The position numbers were made by a program, and so were the translations under genes. The notes under the pieces are model-generated. The model saw nothing but the letters and a program-made list of their open reading frames with translations. It was not told where the DNA came from and did not search any database. Below, piece after piece: positions 19,179-29,038 of a stretch of 64,000 nt of DNA (position 1 is its first letter; every line of letters starts with the position of its first letter). Source of the stretch: Aurantiacibacter arachoides (GTDB lineage Bacteria; Pseudomonadota; Alphaproteobacteria; Sphingomonadales; Sphingomonadaceae); contig NZ_WTYH01000001.1 of assembly GCF_009827335.1 (NCBI RefSeq), forward strand, positions 496,001 through 560,000, read 5' to 3'.

Positions 19179-20611
19179 AAGCCATCGGCACCGATATCGG
19201 TACGATCCACTTCGTCGGCATCGGCGGCATCGGCATGTCCGGCATTGCCGAGGTCATGCACAACCTCGGCTACACGGTGCAGGGGTCGGACATGAGCGCC
19301 AGCGCCCGGGTCGAGGCCTTGCGCGCGCAGGGCATCACCGTCGCCATCGGCCACGATGCGGCAAACCTTGGTGATGCGGCGGTTGTCGTGATCTCCACGG
19401 CGGTCAGGCGCACGAACCCGGAAGTCGCCGCCGCCCTTGACGCGCGCGTGCCGGTGGTGCGCCGTGCGGAAATGCTGGCCGAACTGATGCGGCTGAAACA
19501 GACGGTGGCGGTCGCGGGCACCCACGGCAAGACGACGACGACCAGCATGGTCGCCGCCCTGCTCGACGCGGGCGGGGTCGACCCCACCGTCATCAACGGC
19601 GGCATCATCGAAAGCTACGGCTCCAACGCGCGGCTGGGCGCGAGCGACTGGATGGTGGTGGAAGCCGACGAGAGCGACGGCAGCTTCCTGCGCCTCGACG
19701 GCACGATCGCCGTGGTCACCAACATCGATCCCGAACACCTCGACCATTACGGCAGTTTCGACGCGGTGAAGGATGCCTTCGTCCAGTTCATCGAGAACGT
19801 GCCGTTCTACGGCGCGGCGGTGCTGTGCCTCGACCATGACGAGGTGAAAGGCGTGATCGCCAAGGTGCGCGACCGCCGCGTGATCACCTACGGCTTTTCC
19901 CCCCACGCCGACGTGCGGGCCGAGAACGTCGTGCCTGACGGCGGCCTGACCCGGTTCGACGCGGTGCAGACCCTGCGCGACGGCAGCGAGGTGCGGATCG
20001 ACGGCATCGAACTGCCGATGCCCGGCCGCCACAACGTGCAGAACGCCTGCGCCGCCATCGCCGTGGCGCTGGAGATGGACGTGCGCCACGATGCCATCCG
20101 CACCGGCTTTGCCCGCTTCGGCGGGGTCAAGCGGCGCTTCAGCCACGTGGGCGAGATTGCCATGGACGCCGGGGTCGGCGTCAAGGTGATCGACGATTAT
20201 GCCCATCACCCGGTGGAAATCCGCGCCGTTCTGTCCGCCGCGCGCGATGCTGCAACGGGACGTGTCGTGGCCGTCGTCCAGCCGCATCGCTACACCCGCC
20301 TGCGCGACCTGCTCGCGGACTTCCAGGGTGCGTTCGGCGATGCCGATCTGGTCTACGCCGCACCGGTCTATCCCGCCGGGGAAGAACCGATCGCAGGGGT
20401 GGACGAACACGCGCTCGTCGCCGGGCTCAAGGCGCGCGGGCATCGCCTTGCCGAAGCGGTCGATGGGCCGGAAGACCTGGCCGAAAAGCTCGCCGCCAGC
20501 CTCGCGCCGGGCGACATGGTCGTGTGTCTTGGCGCGGGCGACATCACCAAGTGGGCCGCAAGCCTGGCCGCCGACGTCACCGAGTTCCGCAGCCGCGAGG
20601 GCCAGGCCTGA
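19175..20611 (+). CDS. murC: UDP-MurNAc--L-Ala ligase MurC
   Basis: 478 residues, the first Mur ligase of stem-peptide synthesis. The UDP-binding start is [15 protein letters not shown], the P-loop [13 protein letters not shown] is at about 113-125, and [10 protein letters not shown] plus [10 protein letters not shown] are MurC hallmarks. It precedes murB, whose product MurB supplies its substrate. The ATG lies on the murG stop (4-bp overlap) and the 3' end shares one base with murB. Confidence 0.97.
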   Translation: MKAIGTDIGTIHFVGIGGIGMSGIAEVMHNLGYTVQGSDMSASARVEALRAQGITVAIGHDAANLGDAAVVVISTAVRRTNPEVAAALDARVPVVRRAEMLAELMRLKQTVAVAGTHGKTTTTSMVAALLDAGGVDPTVINGGIIESYGSNARLGASDWMVVEADESDGSFLRLDGTIAVVTNIDPEHLDHYGSFDAVKDAFVQFIENVPFYGAAVLCLDHDEVKGVIAKVRDRRVITYGFSPHADVRAENVVPDGGLTRFDAVQTLRDGSEVRIDGIELPMPGRHNVQNACAAIAVALEMDVRHDAIRTGFARFGGVKRRFSHVGEIAMDAGVGVKVIDDYAHHPVEIRAVLSAARDAATGRVVAVVQPHRYTRLRDLLADFQGAFGDADLVYAAPVYPAGEEPIAGVDEHALVAGLKARGHRLAEAVDGPEDLAEKLAASLAPGDMVVCLGAGDITKWAASLAADVTEFRSREGQA

Positions 20612-21573
20612 TGCCCTGGCAACCGGACGATCGCCAGTGGCTCGCCGAAGCGCCGGGTTCCGACGAGGAGCCCGCGGGCCACGGCGGCTGGGTGCCTGCC
20701 GGCGCGCGCGGCGTGCTTAAGCAGAACGCGCCGCTCGCCAAACTGGTCTGGTTCAAGAGCGGCGGCGCGGCGGACTGGTTGTTCGAGCCTGCCGACATGG
20801 AGGATCTCACCAGCTTCCTCTCTGCGCTGGAGCCCGGCACGCCGGTCATGGCGCTGGGCCTCGGCTCCAATCTCATCATCCGCGATGGCGGCGTGCCCGG
20901 CGTGGTCGTGCGGCTGGGCAAGCCCTTCGCCACGGTGGAGGTGCAGCGCGACTGCGTTATCGAATGCGGTGGCGGTGCGCCGGGCATCCTCGTCGCCAGC
21001 CAGGCCCGCGACGCCGGCATCGCCGGGCTGGAATTCCTGCGCGGCATCCCCGGCACGGTGGGCGGTTTCGTGCGCATGAACGGCGGCGCCTACGGGCGCG
21101 AGGTGGCCGATATCCTCGTCGATTGCGATGTCGTGCTGCCGGACGGCAACTGCATAAACCTGCCCGTCGGCGACCTCGACTATACCTACCGCCACTCGCG
21201 CCTGCCCGAAGGCGCCATCGTGGTTTCCGCGCGGTTTCGCGGTCGCAAGGGCGATCCGGCGGCAATCGGCGCGGAAATGGACCGGATCGCCCAAGCGCGC
21301 GAGAATTCGCAGCCGCTGCGCACCAAGACCGGCGGCTCGACATTCAAGAACCCCGAAGGACAAAAGGCATGGCAACTGGTCGATGCGGCCGGCTGCCGGG
21401 GCCTGAAGAAAGGTGACGCGCAGGTGAGCGAGAAGCACGCCAATTTCCTGATCAACACCGGTGAGGCGACGAGCGCCGACATCGAGGGGCTTGGCGAGGA
21501 CGTCCGCCGCCGCGTGAGCGAAGCGACCGGCGTGGCGCTGGAATGGGAAATCCAGCGGGTGGGGCGGCCCTGA
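20611..21573 (+). CDS. murB: UDP-N-acetylenolpyruvoylglucosamine reductase MurB
   Basis: 320 residues, FAD-dependent reductase that makes UDP-MurNAc. The FAD-binding blocks are ALGLGSNLIIRDGG and LEFLRGIPGTVGGFVRMNGGA (first 20 residues conserved). The C-terminal catalytic region is KTGGSTFKNPEG followed by SEKHANFLIN, which identifies the type IIa/b MurB with a Ser proton donor in GGSTFKNP. It overlaps murC and ddl by one base each (TGATG). Confidence 0.95.
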   Translation: MPWQPDDRQWLAEAPGSDEEPAGHGGWVPAGARGVLKQNAPLAKLVWFKSGGAADWLFEPADMEDLTSFLSALEPGTPVMALGLGSNLIIRDGGVPGVVVRLGKPFATVEVQRDCVIECGGGAPGILVASQARDAGIAGLEFLRGIPGTVGGFVRMNGGAYGREVADILVDCDVVLPDGNCINLPVGDLDYTYRHSRLPEGAIVVSARFRGRKGDPAAIGAEMDRIAQARENSQPLRTKTGGSTFKNPEGQKAWQLVDAAGCRGLKKGDAQVSEKHANFLINTGEATSADIEGLGEDVRRRVSEATGVALEWEIQRVGRP

Positions 21574-22529
21574 TGGCGCGTCTTGCACCGCTCCACGTGC
21601 TGGTCCTGATGGGCGGCTGGGCGAACGAGCGCGAGGTATCGCTCATGTCCGGCAATGGCGTCGCCGATGCGCTTGAAAGCATGGGGCACCGCGTCACCCG
21701 GCTCGACATGGACCGCCAGGTCGCCGCCCGTATTGCGGAGGCGGCGCCCGATGTGGTGTTCAACGCGCTCCACGGCGTGCCGGGCGAAGACGGAACGGTG
21801 CAGGGCATGCTCGACCTGATGGGCGTGCCCTATACGCATTCGGGGCTCGCGACGTCCGTGGTCGCGATCGACAAGGAACTGACCAAGCAGGCGCTCGTCC
21901 CCCACGGCGTTCCGATGCCGGGCGGGCGGATCGTTTCCAGCGAAGAGCTGTATCAAGGCGATCCGATCGCGCGGCCCTATGTGCTGAAACCCGTCAACGA
22001 AGGCAGCAGCGTGGGCGTCGCCATCGTCACCGCCGACAGCAACGTGGGCAATCCCATCGCCCGCGATGCCACGGGGCCGTGGCAGCAATTCGATCGGCTG
22101 CTGGCCGAACCCTACATCCGCGGGCGCGAGCTTACCGCCGCCGTGATCGACACCGATGCCGGTGTGCAAGCCCTCGGCGTGACCGAGTTGATCATCGATA
22201 CCGGGTTCTACGATTTCGAGCACAAGTATACTGCCGGCAAGACGACCCACGTCTTCCCCGCCGACATTCCCGACACCATCGCCGCGCTGTGCCGCCACTA
22301 TGCCGTTCGCGCGCACAAGGTGCTTGGCTGCCACGGCACCAGCCGCACCGATTTTCGCTGGGACGACAGCCAGGGCGAGGACGGGCTGTTCGTGCTGGAA
22401 ACCAACACCCAGCCGGGCATGACGCCCCTCAGCCTGGTGCCCGAACAGGCGCGCCATTGCGGCATCGACTATCCCGCCCTGTGCGAGATGATCGTAGAGG
22501 ACGCGCTCCGCCGCGCCGGGAAACTCTAG
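21573..22529 (+). CDS. ddl: D-alanine--D-alanine ligase
   Basis: 318 residues, ATP-grasp enzyme that makes the dipeptide used by MurF. It starts VLVLMGGWANEREVSLMSG; HGVPGEDGTVQGMLD is the first conserved block, YVLKPVNEGSSVGVAIV the ATP-grasp lysine loop, and FVLETNTQPGMTPLSLVPEQA the metal-binding end. It is the short DdlB-type enzyme usually found in dcw clusters. A 4-bp gap separates it from ftsQ. Confidence 0.96.
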   Translation: MARLAPLHVLVLMGGWANEREVSLMSGNGVADALESMGHRVTRLDMDRQVAARIAEAAPDVVFNALHGVPGEDGTVQGMLDLMGVPYTHSGLATSVVAIDKELTKQALVPHGVPMPGGRIVSSEELYQGDPIARPYVLKPVNEGSSVGVAIVTADSNVGNPIARDATGPWQQFDRLLAEPYIRGRELTAAVIDTDAGVQALGVTELIIDTGFYDFEHKYTAGKTTHVFPADIPDTIAALCRHYAVRAHKVLGCHGTSRTDFRWDDSQGEDGLFVLETNTQPGMTPLSLVPEQARHCGIDYPALCEMIVEDALRRAGKL

Positions 22530-22533
22530 GTCC

Positions 22534-23445
22534 GTGGCGCGCAAGGTCACCCGCAAGCAGACCGGCGTGCGCCGGCAGGCCCGTGCGCAGGGCACGCGGC
22601 GGCGGGTGGCGGGCGCGCGCAGTCGCGGACGATCTCTCTTCGGCAGCGCGCTCGCCCTGCTGCCCTTTACCGAGGACCAGCTGCAAAAGGCCTTTGTCGT
22701 GCTGATCCTGGGCGGCGCGCTGGTGCTGGCGCTATTCGTGGCGCAGCTGTCGGGTGCCACGGCGGCATTGTCCGAACGCGCGGGCGCTGCGGCCGCCAAT
22801 GCTGGTTTCAAGGTGCGCTACGTCCAGCCGAGCGGTGTGGAGCGGATGAATGTCGCCACGATCTACGAACGCGCGCTGGGCCAGCAGGACCTGGCGATGA
22901 CCCACGTCGATCTCGACGGCTTGCGAGCCCAGTTGCTCACGCTGCCGTGGGTGGCGGATGCGCGCGTGTCGCGCCAGTTGCCCGCCACGCTGCGGGTGGA
23001 CATCGTGGAACGCCAGCCGCACGCCGTGCTTGCGCGGGCCGACCGGCTGATGCTGATCGATGGCGCAGGGGTCGAGCTCGAACCGATCAGCCGCGACGAG
23101 GCAGGCGAATACATGGTGATCGAAGGGCCGGGCGCGCAGGACAGGGTGGAGGATCTTACCCGCCTGCTCGATGCTGCGCCCGCATTGCAAAGCCAGGTGA
23201 AGGGTGCCGAATGGGTCGGCAACCGGCGCTGGAACCTGACCTTTGCCACCGATCAGCGGCTGGCGCTGCCGGAGGGGAAAGACCGCGCGGCGGCCGCTTT
23301 CATCAGCTTTGCCCAGGCCGATGGCGTGCATCGCCTGATCGGCGGGAGCGCCACTGCCTTTGACATGAGGAACGCCCCGCGCATGTACATGACCGTGCCC
23401 GACCGCGCGACGGCGCAGGAAGTGGCCCTGGGGGGCGAGGGCTGA
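22534..23445 (+). CDS. ftsQ: Cell division protein FtsQ
   Basis: 303 residues. A strongly basic cytoplasmic region of about 50 residues precedes one transmembrane helix (about 54-72). The periplasmic part starts with a POTRA-like region (AGFKVRYVQPSGVERM) and LPWVADARVSRQLPATLRVDIVER, the conserved beta-domain motif of FtsQ/DivIB. FtsQ links FtsL/FtsB to the early divisome. GTG start, 4 bp after ddl; the end shares one base with ftsA. A truncated PTTG-like end is not seen; it ends in a short Ala/Gly tail. Confidence 0.93.
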   Translation: MARKVTRKQTGVRRQARAQGTRRRVAGARSRGRSLFGSALALLPFTEDQLQKAFVVLILGGALVLALFVAQLSGATAALSERAGAAAANAGFKVRYVQPSGVERMNVATIYERALGQQDLAMTHVDLDGLRAQLLTLPWVADARVSRQLPATLRVDIVERQPHAVLARADRLMLIDGAGVELEPISRDEAGEYMVIEGPGAQDRVEDLTRLLDAAPALQSQVKGAEWVGNRRWNLTFATDQRLALPEGKDRAAAAFISFAQADGVHRLIGGSATAFDMRNAPRMYMTVPDRATAQEVALGGEG

Positions 23446-24752
23446 TGGTCACCCAGCAGCGCATCGCCCGCGTCTTCGGTGCGATCAACGTCGGCAGCTT
23501 TCGCATCTCCGCAATCATCGCCGGCATCACCGAAAGCGGCGAACTGCAGGTGCTGGGCAGCGGCCACCGCGCCAGCCAGGGCATCAGCCGTGGCTATGTC
23601 GTCGACATGGCCGCGGCGACCTATGCCGTGCGCGACGCGCTGGAACGGGCGGAGAAGCTGGCCGGCACTAGCGTGGACGCGGTGTGGATCGGCTGTTCGG
23701 GTGCGGGCCTCGCCAGCGAGATCCGTCCGGTGGAGATCGCCATCGGCGGCCGGCGGATCGAGGACGAGGATATCGAGGCGCTGCTGGTGGCCGCGCGCGA
23801 CGTGATCGCCCCCGATGGCCGCAGCGTGCTGCACGCCCAGCCCGCCTGCTATTTCCTCGACGGCGCGCATGGCGTCGCCAACCCCAAGGATCTGCATGCC
23901 GAGCGGCTCGGCGTGGACGTTCACGTCATGCTGGCGGACGGCGCGCCCATCCGCAACGTGACCGAGGCCGTGCAGAACGCGCATCTGGAGGTGGAGGGCG
24001 TCGTCGCCTCGCCGCTCGCCACCGGATTTGCCTGCCTGACCGAAGAAGAACGCGATCTTGGCGTCGCCATCGTCGAATTCGGGGGCGAGGTAACAAACGT
24101 GTCGGTCTATGCCGCCGGAATGCTGCTGGGGTTGAAGGCCATTCCCAAGGGTTCGAGCGACATTACCGACGCCATCGCATCCGCATTCTCGATCCGCCGC
24201 TTCCAGGCCGAGCGGCTCAAGTGCGTGTCGGGCTCGGCCATTGCCAGCCCTACCGATCATCGCGAGATGATCCCCGTCACCGCGCCGGGCGAGGAAGGCC
24301 GCGGGCCGGTTGCGCGCGGGGCGGACGACCGCAACGAGGTGCCGCGCGCCGAACTGATCGCCGTCATCACCGGCGAGCTCGACCAGTTGATGCGCGAGAT
24401 CGGCCGCGCGCTGGAAGGCATGGGGTTCCTCGGCAGCCAGGCCAAGGGCGGCAAGGCGGCGCGCGCCCGGCAAGTGGTCTTCACCGGCGGCGGAGCGGAA
24501 CTCGCAGGCATGGCCGACTATGCCCAGAGTGTGCTCGGCGTGCCCGTGCGCATCGGCAAGCCGGTGGCGCTGAAGGGCCTGCCAGAAGCGCATACCACGC
24601 CGGGTTTCGCCACGCTTGCCGGCCTTGTCCTCTACGCGGTGGAAGATCCGGTCGACATCCGCTCGATCGGGGCGAAGCACACGATCACGTCCACCTATGG
24701 ACCCGTTGCCACCCTGCTGCGCGTCTGGAGGGCGATGCGCGAATATTTCTGA
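23445..24752 (+). CDS. ftsA: Cell division protein FtsA
   Basis: 435 residues, actin-like ATPase that anchors FtsZ to the membrane. Blocks seen are GAINVGSFRISAIIAG (phosphate 1), VEFGGEVTNVSVYAAG (phosphate 2) and VFTGGGAELAGMADY (adenosine loop). The C-terminus LLRVWRAMREYF is an amphipathic helix of the type that inserts into the membrane. It follows ftsQ with a one-base overlap and is separated from ftsZ by 144 bp, so ftsZ probably also has its own promoter. Confidence 0.96.
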   Translation: MVTQQRIARVFGAINVGSFRISAIIAGITESGELQVLGSGHRASQGISRGYVVDMAAATYAVRDALERAEKLAGTSVDAVWIGCSGAGLASEIRPVEIAIGGRRIEDEDIEALLVAARDVIAPDGRSVLHAQPACYFLDGAHGVANPKDLHAERLGVDVHVMLADGAPIRNVTEAVQNAHLEVEGVVASPLATGFACLTEEERDLGVAIVEFGGEVTNVSVYAAGMLLGLKAIPKGSSDITDAIASAFSIRRFQAERLKCVSGSAIASPTDHREMIPVTAPGEEGRGPVARGADDRNEVPRAELIAVITGELDQLMREIGRALEGMGFLGSQAKGGKAARARQVVFTGGGAELAGMADYAQSVLGVPVRIGKPVALKGLPEAHTTPGFATLAGLVLYAVEDPVDIRSIGAKHTITSTYGPVATLLRVWRAMREYF

Positions 24753-24896
24753 GGAATTTTCCGAAAAGCCCCGCTGGCGTATCGCCTCGTGCACGGCTAG
24801 CTGTGGATACAAGCGTAAAGACATTCACGCCGCGATTGGGTTTGTGGCAAGGTCGTTAACGAAGAAAACTTACTTTCCCGCCGGGAGACCACCAAG
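24753..24896 (+). promoter_or_regulatory. ftsA-ftsZ spacer, probable ftsZ promoter region
   Basis: This is the longest spacer inside the dcw cluster. It becomes less GC-rich towards ftsZ (24841-24890, with GTTAACGAAGAAAACTTAC). A ribosome site GGGAGA lies 8 bases before the ATG. A TTAA followed by TTAC recalls the CtrA box of alphaproteobacteria, but the spacing is 10 instead of 7, so I do not call it. A separate ftsZ promoter here is likely by analogy with other alphaproteobacteria. Confidence 0.4.
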
Positions 24897-26618
24897 ATGA
24901 GCATCAATATCGGCCCGCCCTCGGTCGAGGAACTTCGCCCCCGCATCACCGTGATCGGCGTTGGCGGGGCAGGCGGCAACGCCATCGCCAACATGATCGA
25001 AAGCGAGATCGAAGGCGTCGAATTCATCGTCGCCAATACCGATGCGCAGGCGCTCAACACCTCAGTGGCAGAGCATCGCATCCAGTTGGGCCCCGATATC
25101 ACGCAAGGCCTTGGTGCCGGTTCGCGGCCCGAGGTCGGCCGTGCGGCGGCAGAAGAAACCACCACCGATATCGAGCGGGCGCTCGACGGGGTGAACATGG
25201 TCTTCATCGCCGCAGGCATGGGCGGCGGCACCGGCACCGGCGCGGCGCCGGTCATCGCCAAGGTCGCGCGCGATCGGGGCATCCTGACCGTGGGCGTGGT
25301 GACCAAGCCGTTCCTGTTCGAAGGCACGCGCCGGATGCGCGCCGCCGAGAGCGGCATCGACGAACTGCAGAAGAACGTCGACACGCTGATCGTTATCCCC
25401 AATCAGAACCTGTTCCTGGTCGCCAAGGCGGATACCACCTTCAAGGAAGCCTTCCTGCTTGCCGACGAGGTGCTGCAGCAGGGCGTGCGCTCGATCACCG
25501 ATCTCATGGTGATGCCGGGCCTCATCAACCTCGACTTTGCCGACGTGCGCAGCGTCATGGGCGAGATGGGCAAGGCGATGATGGGCACGGGCGAGGGCGA
25601 GGGCGAGAACCGCGCGCTCGAGGCCGCCGAACGCGCCATCGCCAACCCGCTGCTCGACGGCGTGTCGATGCAGGGCGCCAAGGGCGTGATCATCTCGATC
25701 ATCGGCGGCGAGGACATGAAGCTGCTCGAGGTTGACGAGGCGGCGAACCATATTCGCGAACTGGTCGACCCCGAAGCGAACATCATCTGGGGTTCGGCGT
25801 TCAATCCCGAGCTCGACGGCCGGATTCGCGTCAGCGTGGTCGCAACCGGTATAGAGCAGACCGGCGAGCAGGCCGAAATTGCATCTCGCCCCGTCGACCT
25901 TTCCTCCACGCGCGGCATGTCCGGCGGCATGGGCCGCGGCCCGGCGCGCCCGGCGATCCCGATCCCCACCGGGGACGATTATGCAGAGGACGAGGACGAA
26001 ACGCTCGACCTGGGCGCGATGGACGAGGCCGATAGTGCGTCCGCCGCATCCGCGACCGGCAATGGCGGCTACGGTTCGGCCGATGGTATGTCCGATCCCG
26101 CCGACGACAGCGGATTCGGGTCCGATGTCGACAATGGCTACGCGGCTGGCGCGGGGACCGGCGATGCCGGTGCAAATGCCGATGACGACACCTTCGATCT
26201 GCTGCGTTCAGAAGAGGCCGGCACTGACGAGGACGACTTCGAAGGCGCTGGAACGGCCAATTCCGCACAAGATGACGCGGCCGAAGCCGGAGCCGACGAA
26301 CTGCTGCTCGACGCCACGCGCCTTGCAGAGGCGGACGAGCCGGTGCAGCCTGCCAGCGGGCGCCGCGCGCGGATGCTCGGCGGTGCAGCACCAACGCCGG
26401 AAACCGATGGACCGGCAGCCCGGGGCGAAGCGAACGCGCGGCCTGCGCCGCCCGCGCCCGCTTCCCCACCGCCGCCGCCGTCCGGGGGCAGCACGCTGTT
26501 CGAACGCATGGCCAATCTCTCTCGTCAGGGCTCGTCCGAAGACGAGGATGACGACGAGGATGGCAATGGCGGCGCAATGCGCATCCCGCGCTTCCTCGGT
26601 CGCCAGAACAACCAGTAA
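24897..26618 (+). CDS. ftsZ: Cell division protein FtsZ
   Basis: 573 residues, tubulin-like GTPase that forms the Z ring. The nucleotide loop is [14 protein letters not shown] with GGGTGTG at about 109-115. The GTPase core ends near residue 320. A very long, acidic, Ala/Gly/Asp-rich linker of about 235 residues follows. The C-terminal peptide [10 protein letters not shown] at 561-570 is the conserved FtsA/partner-binding tail. FtsZ of E. coli has 383 residues; long linkers are known in alphaproteobacteria, but this one is at the long end. It is the last dcw gene. Confidence 0.97.
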   Translation: MSINIGPPSVEELRPRITVIGVGGAGGNAIANMIESEIEGVEFIVANTDAQALNTSVAEHRIQLGPDITQGLGAGSRPEVGRAAAEETTTDIERALDGVNMVFIAAGMGGGTGTGAAPVIAKVARDRGILTVGVVTKPFLFEGTRRMRAAESGIDELQKNVDTLIVIPNQNLFLVAKADTTFKEAFLLADEVLQQGVRSITDLMVMPGLINLDFADVRSVMGEMGKAMMGTGEGEGENRALEAAERAIANPLLDGVSMQGAKGVIISIIGGEDMKLLEVDEAANHIRELVDPEANIIWGSAFNPELDGRIRVSVVATGIEQTGEQAEIASRPVDLSSTRGMSGGMGRGPARPAIPIPTGDDYAEDEDETLDLGAMDEADSASAASATGNGGYGSADGMSDPADDSGFGSDVDNGYAAGAGTGDAGANADDDTFDLLRSEEAGTDEDDFEGAGTANSAQDDAAEAGADELLLDATRLAEADEPVQPASGRRARMLGGAAPTPETDGPAARGEANARPAPPAPASPPPPPSGGSTLFERMANLSRQGSSEDEDDDEDGNGGAMRIPRFLGRQNNQ

Positions 26619-26677
26619 CGTTCCGGCGCGCCTTCTGGTCGGGTCGCCACAATCGTTCTCGTGAGGTTCAGTGAAAC

Positions 26678-28369
26678 ATGTATAGGGCGCGCCTGATGAT
26701 ACGGACGCGCCCTTTCGTGCTGCTTGCCGCGCTCCTGCCGCTGGCGATGACTGCTGCTCCCGTGGGTGCGCAGGAAGTGGTGCAGGCTCTTCCCGATCCG
26801 GCCGAGGCCGATCTCAACGACGCGTTGCGGCGGCTCTCGCGCAATCCCAACAGCCTGCCCGCGCTGGTCGATGCGGGCCGCGCCGCGATGACGCTGGGGG
26901 ACAATGCCGCCTCTCTCGGTTTTCTCAACCGGGCTCAGGCCATCGATCCCAATGACGGCCGGGTGCTGAGCGCGCTGGCGCTGCTGGCGGTGCGCCGCGG
27001 CGAGGCGGTCACGGCCATCCAGCTGTTCGACAATGCAGAGGCTGCCGGCGTGCAGATGGGGCCCTATGCCGGCGACCGCGGGCTGGCCTACGACCTGGCG
27101 GGGCAGGCCACGCGGGCGCAGCGGTATTACCGCCAGTCACTCTCGCGCGAGGAGAACAACGAGATCGTTCGCCGGCTGGCGTTGAGCTACGCCATCGCGG
27201 GCGATGCCGCCGCGTCGGAAACCACGCTGCTGCCGTTGCTGCAAAGGCAGGACCGCGCGGCCTTTCGCACGCGCGCCTTCGTGCTCGCCATTCTCGGGCG
27301 GGACGAGGAGGCGATCTCCATTGCCGAGACCATGCTCCCGGCGCGGCTGTCGGGCAGGCTGACGCCCTATCTGCAATACATGCCCCGCCTCACCCCGGCA
27401 CAGCAGGCGGCGGCGGCCAATCTCGGGCAATTCCCGCCGGCTTCGCAGATCGGCCGCGATACGCCGCAGATCGCCATGCTCGAAGACGCCCCCACGGCGC
27501 GCCCGGTGCCAGCGTCCAATGGCGATCGCCTGACACCTGCGGGCGAACCGCTGGGTCGCGGGCAGGCCGTCGTGCAGAACCTGCCGACGGTTCAGGAGAC
27601 AGCGCAGCCCGTCATCCAGCAGTTGCCCGCGCAGCAGGCGGCGGTTGCCCAGGCGCCCGCGCAAACCGTGGAACTGCCGGCGATCGAGAGCACCGAGATC
27701 GCCGCATCCCAGGCTCCGCAACGGCCCCCTGCCATGGCCGTGCCCGTTGCCCAGCCGGTCGCCAACGAACCGGCGCCGGTGGTGGTCGCGGTGCTGGACG
27801 AGGGCGCGCAGGCCCAGGCGCCTGTTGCTGCGCGGCCGTCCTTCTCGCTCAGCCAGCCGGCGACCGGGCCAGCGGGGGCCGAACCCGCGACGAATGTCGA
27901 ACAGGTCGAGCAGGTCGAGCTGGCGGAAGCCTTTGCCGATTTCTCGCTGGCCTCGACCCTGCCGGTCGTGCCCAGTGCCGGCGCGGTGGACATGCGCACG
28001 ATCGAACCGCGCCGCGATCCGCCCCCGCAGCGGGCAGAACCACAACGCGCAGAGCCGGCCGCTCCGGCGCCGCGCCCGGCACCTCCGCCGCCGCCAGCGC
28101 ACCCCAGCCGCATCTGGGTCCAGGTGGCAACCGGGCAGGATCTGGCCGCCTTCCGCTTCGACTGGCGGCGACTGGTGCGCGCGTCCGATGGCGCGCTGGA
28201 AGGGCGCAACCCCTTCACCGCGCGTTGGAACGCGACCAGCCGCCTGTTGACCGGTCCGTTCGATTCGGTGCGCGCCGCCAATGAATTCGTCACCCGGCTG
28301 GGGGAGGCGGGCATATCCGCCTTCCGCTTCACCAGCAGCGCTGGCGAGGAAGTGCGACCGCTTCCCTAA
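26678..28369 (+). CDS. TPR and SPOR domain protein, putative division-associated
   Basis: 563 residues. Signal peptide near residues 7-32 (MIRTRPFVLLAALLPLAMT then GAQ). Residues about 40-240 are helical tetratricopeptide-like repeats. A Pro/Ala/Gln-rich linker (about 270-475) leads to a C-terminal SPOR-like domain (about 480-563, WVQVATGQDLAAFRFDWRRL and LTGPFDSVRAANEFVTRL). SPOR domains bind denuded septal glycan strands, so a division-site role is plausible given its place 59 bp after ftsZ. Start is ATG 26678; ATG 26696 with AGGG upstream is an equally good alternative and gives the cleaner signal peptide. Confidence 0.78.
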   Translation: MYRARLMIRTRPFVLLAALLPLAMTAAPVGAQEVVQALPDPAEADLNDALRRLSRNPNSLPALVDAGRAAMTLGDNAASLGFLNRAQAIDPNDGRVLSALALLAVRRGEAVTAIQLFDNAEAAGVQMGPYAGDRGLAYDLAGQATRAQRYYRQSLSREENNEIVRRLALSYAIAGDAAASETTLLPLLQRQDRAAFRTRAFVLAILGRDEEAISIAETMLPARLSGRLTPYLQYMPRLTPAQQAAAANLGQFPPASQIGRDTPQIAMLEDAPTARPVPASNGDRLTPAGEPLGRGQAVVQNLPTVQETAQPVIQQLPAQQAAVAQAPAQTVELPAIESTEIAASQAPQRPPAMAVPVAQPVANEPAPVVVAVLDEGAQAQAPVAARPSFSLSQPATGPAGAEPATNVEQVEQVELAEAFADFSLASTLPVVPSAGAVDMRTIEPRRDPPPQRAEPQRAEPAAPAPRPAPPPPPAHPSRIWVQVATGQDLAAFRFDWRRLVRASDGALEGRNPFTARWNATSRLLTGPFDSVRAANEFVTRLGEAGISAFRFTSSAGEEVRPLP

Positions 28370-28520
28370 TCGGACCGGCCCCGAGGGCAGGGCAGCGTTT
28401 CCCACACCTTGCCAACAGGCCAGTTGAGTTTTGCCCGGACGATTTCGGACCCCCCGATTGCGCCCGTCGTGCTTGCCGACGCATTAAGCATGGCATGACG
28501 ACGGGACGCCAGACGCAGCC

Positions 28521-29027
28521 ATGAACACCGAACCACGCACTTTCGAGCAGGGTGAGGACGCCGCGCCCGTGGAAATGCTCAGCGCCATGTTCGATGCCCA
28601 TGGCTGGTCCTACGAACAGGTCTCCGAAGACGAGGTCTGCGGCGAGATCCCGGGCAGCTGGACCACCTATCAACTGCGCGCGATCTGGCGGCGCGAGGAC
28701 CACGTGCTGCAACTGCTCTGCCTGCCGGAAGTGCGCGTGGCGGATGCCAAGCGGCAGGTGGCCTTCGAATTGCTGGCGCTGATCAACGAACAGCTCTGGC
28801 TCGGCCATTTCGATATCTGGTCGCAGGGCGGAGTGCTGCTGTATCGCCACGGGTTGATGCTGGGCGACGACGGAATGCTCAGCCTCGACATGGCGCAACT
28901 GGCCATCGATACCGCCGTCATCGAATGCGACCGCTTCTATCCCGCGTTCCAGTTCGTGCTGTGGGGCGACAAGAACCCGCGCGAGGCGCTGGAAGCGGCG
29001 ATGGTAGACGCGGCGGGAGAGGCGTGA
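28521..29027 (+). CDS. YbjN domain-containing protein
   Basis: 168 residues, no signal peptide or membrane helix. The fold looks like the YbjN / type III secretion chaperone-like domain: alternating strands and helices with WRREDHVLQLLCLPEVRV and LINEQLWLGHFDIW. YbjN proteins are linked to stress and motility phenotypes in enterics, but the biochemical role is unknown. It is preceded by a 151-bp spacer in which I see no signal. Its stop (TGA 29025-29027) overlaps a possible GTG start of proC, so the two are likely one transcript. Confidence 0.8.
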   Translation: MNTEPRTFEQGEDAAPVEMLSAMFDAHGWSYEQVSEDEVCGEIPGSWTTYQLRAIWRREDHVLQLLCLPEVRVADAKRQVAFELLALINEQLWLGHFDIWSQGGVLLYRHGLMLGDDGMLSLDMAQLAIDTAVIECDRFYPAFQFVLWGDKNPREALEAAMVDAAGEA

Positions 29028-29038
29028 GGCCGCGCGCG

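Noticed and set aside
18866..20443. 525-codon minus-strand open frame opposite murC
   Set aside because: Antisense shadow with low-complexity Val/His/Ala-rich translation.
24855..24880. CtrA binding site before ftsZ
   Set aside because: TTAA and TTAC are 10 bases apart instead of 7 and the second half is imperfect.
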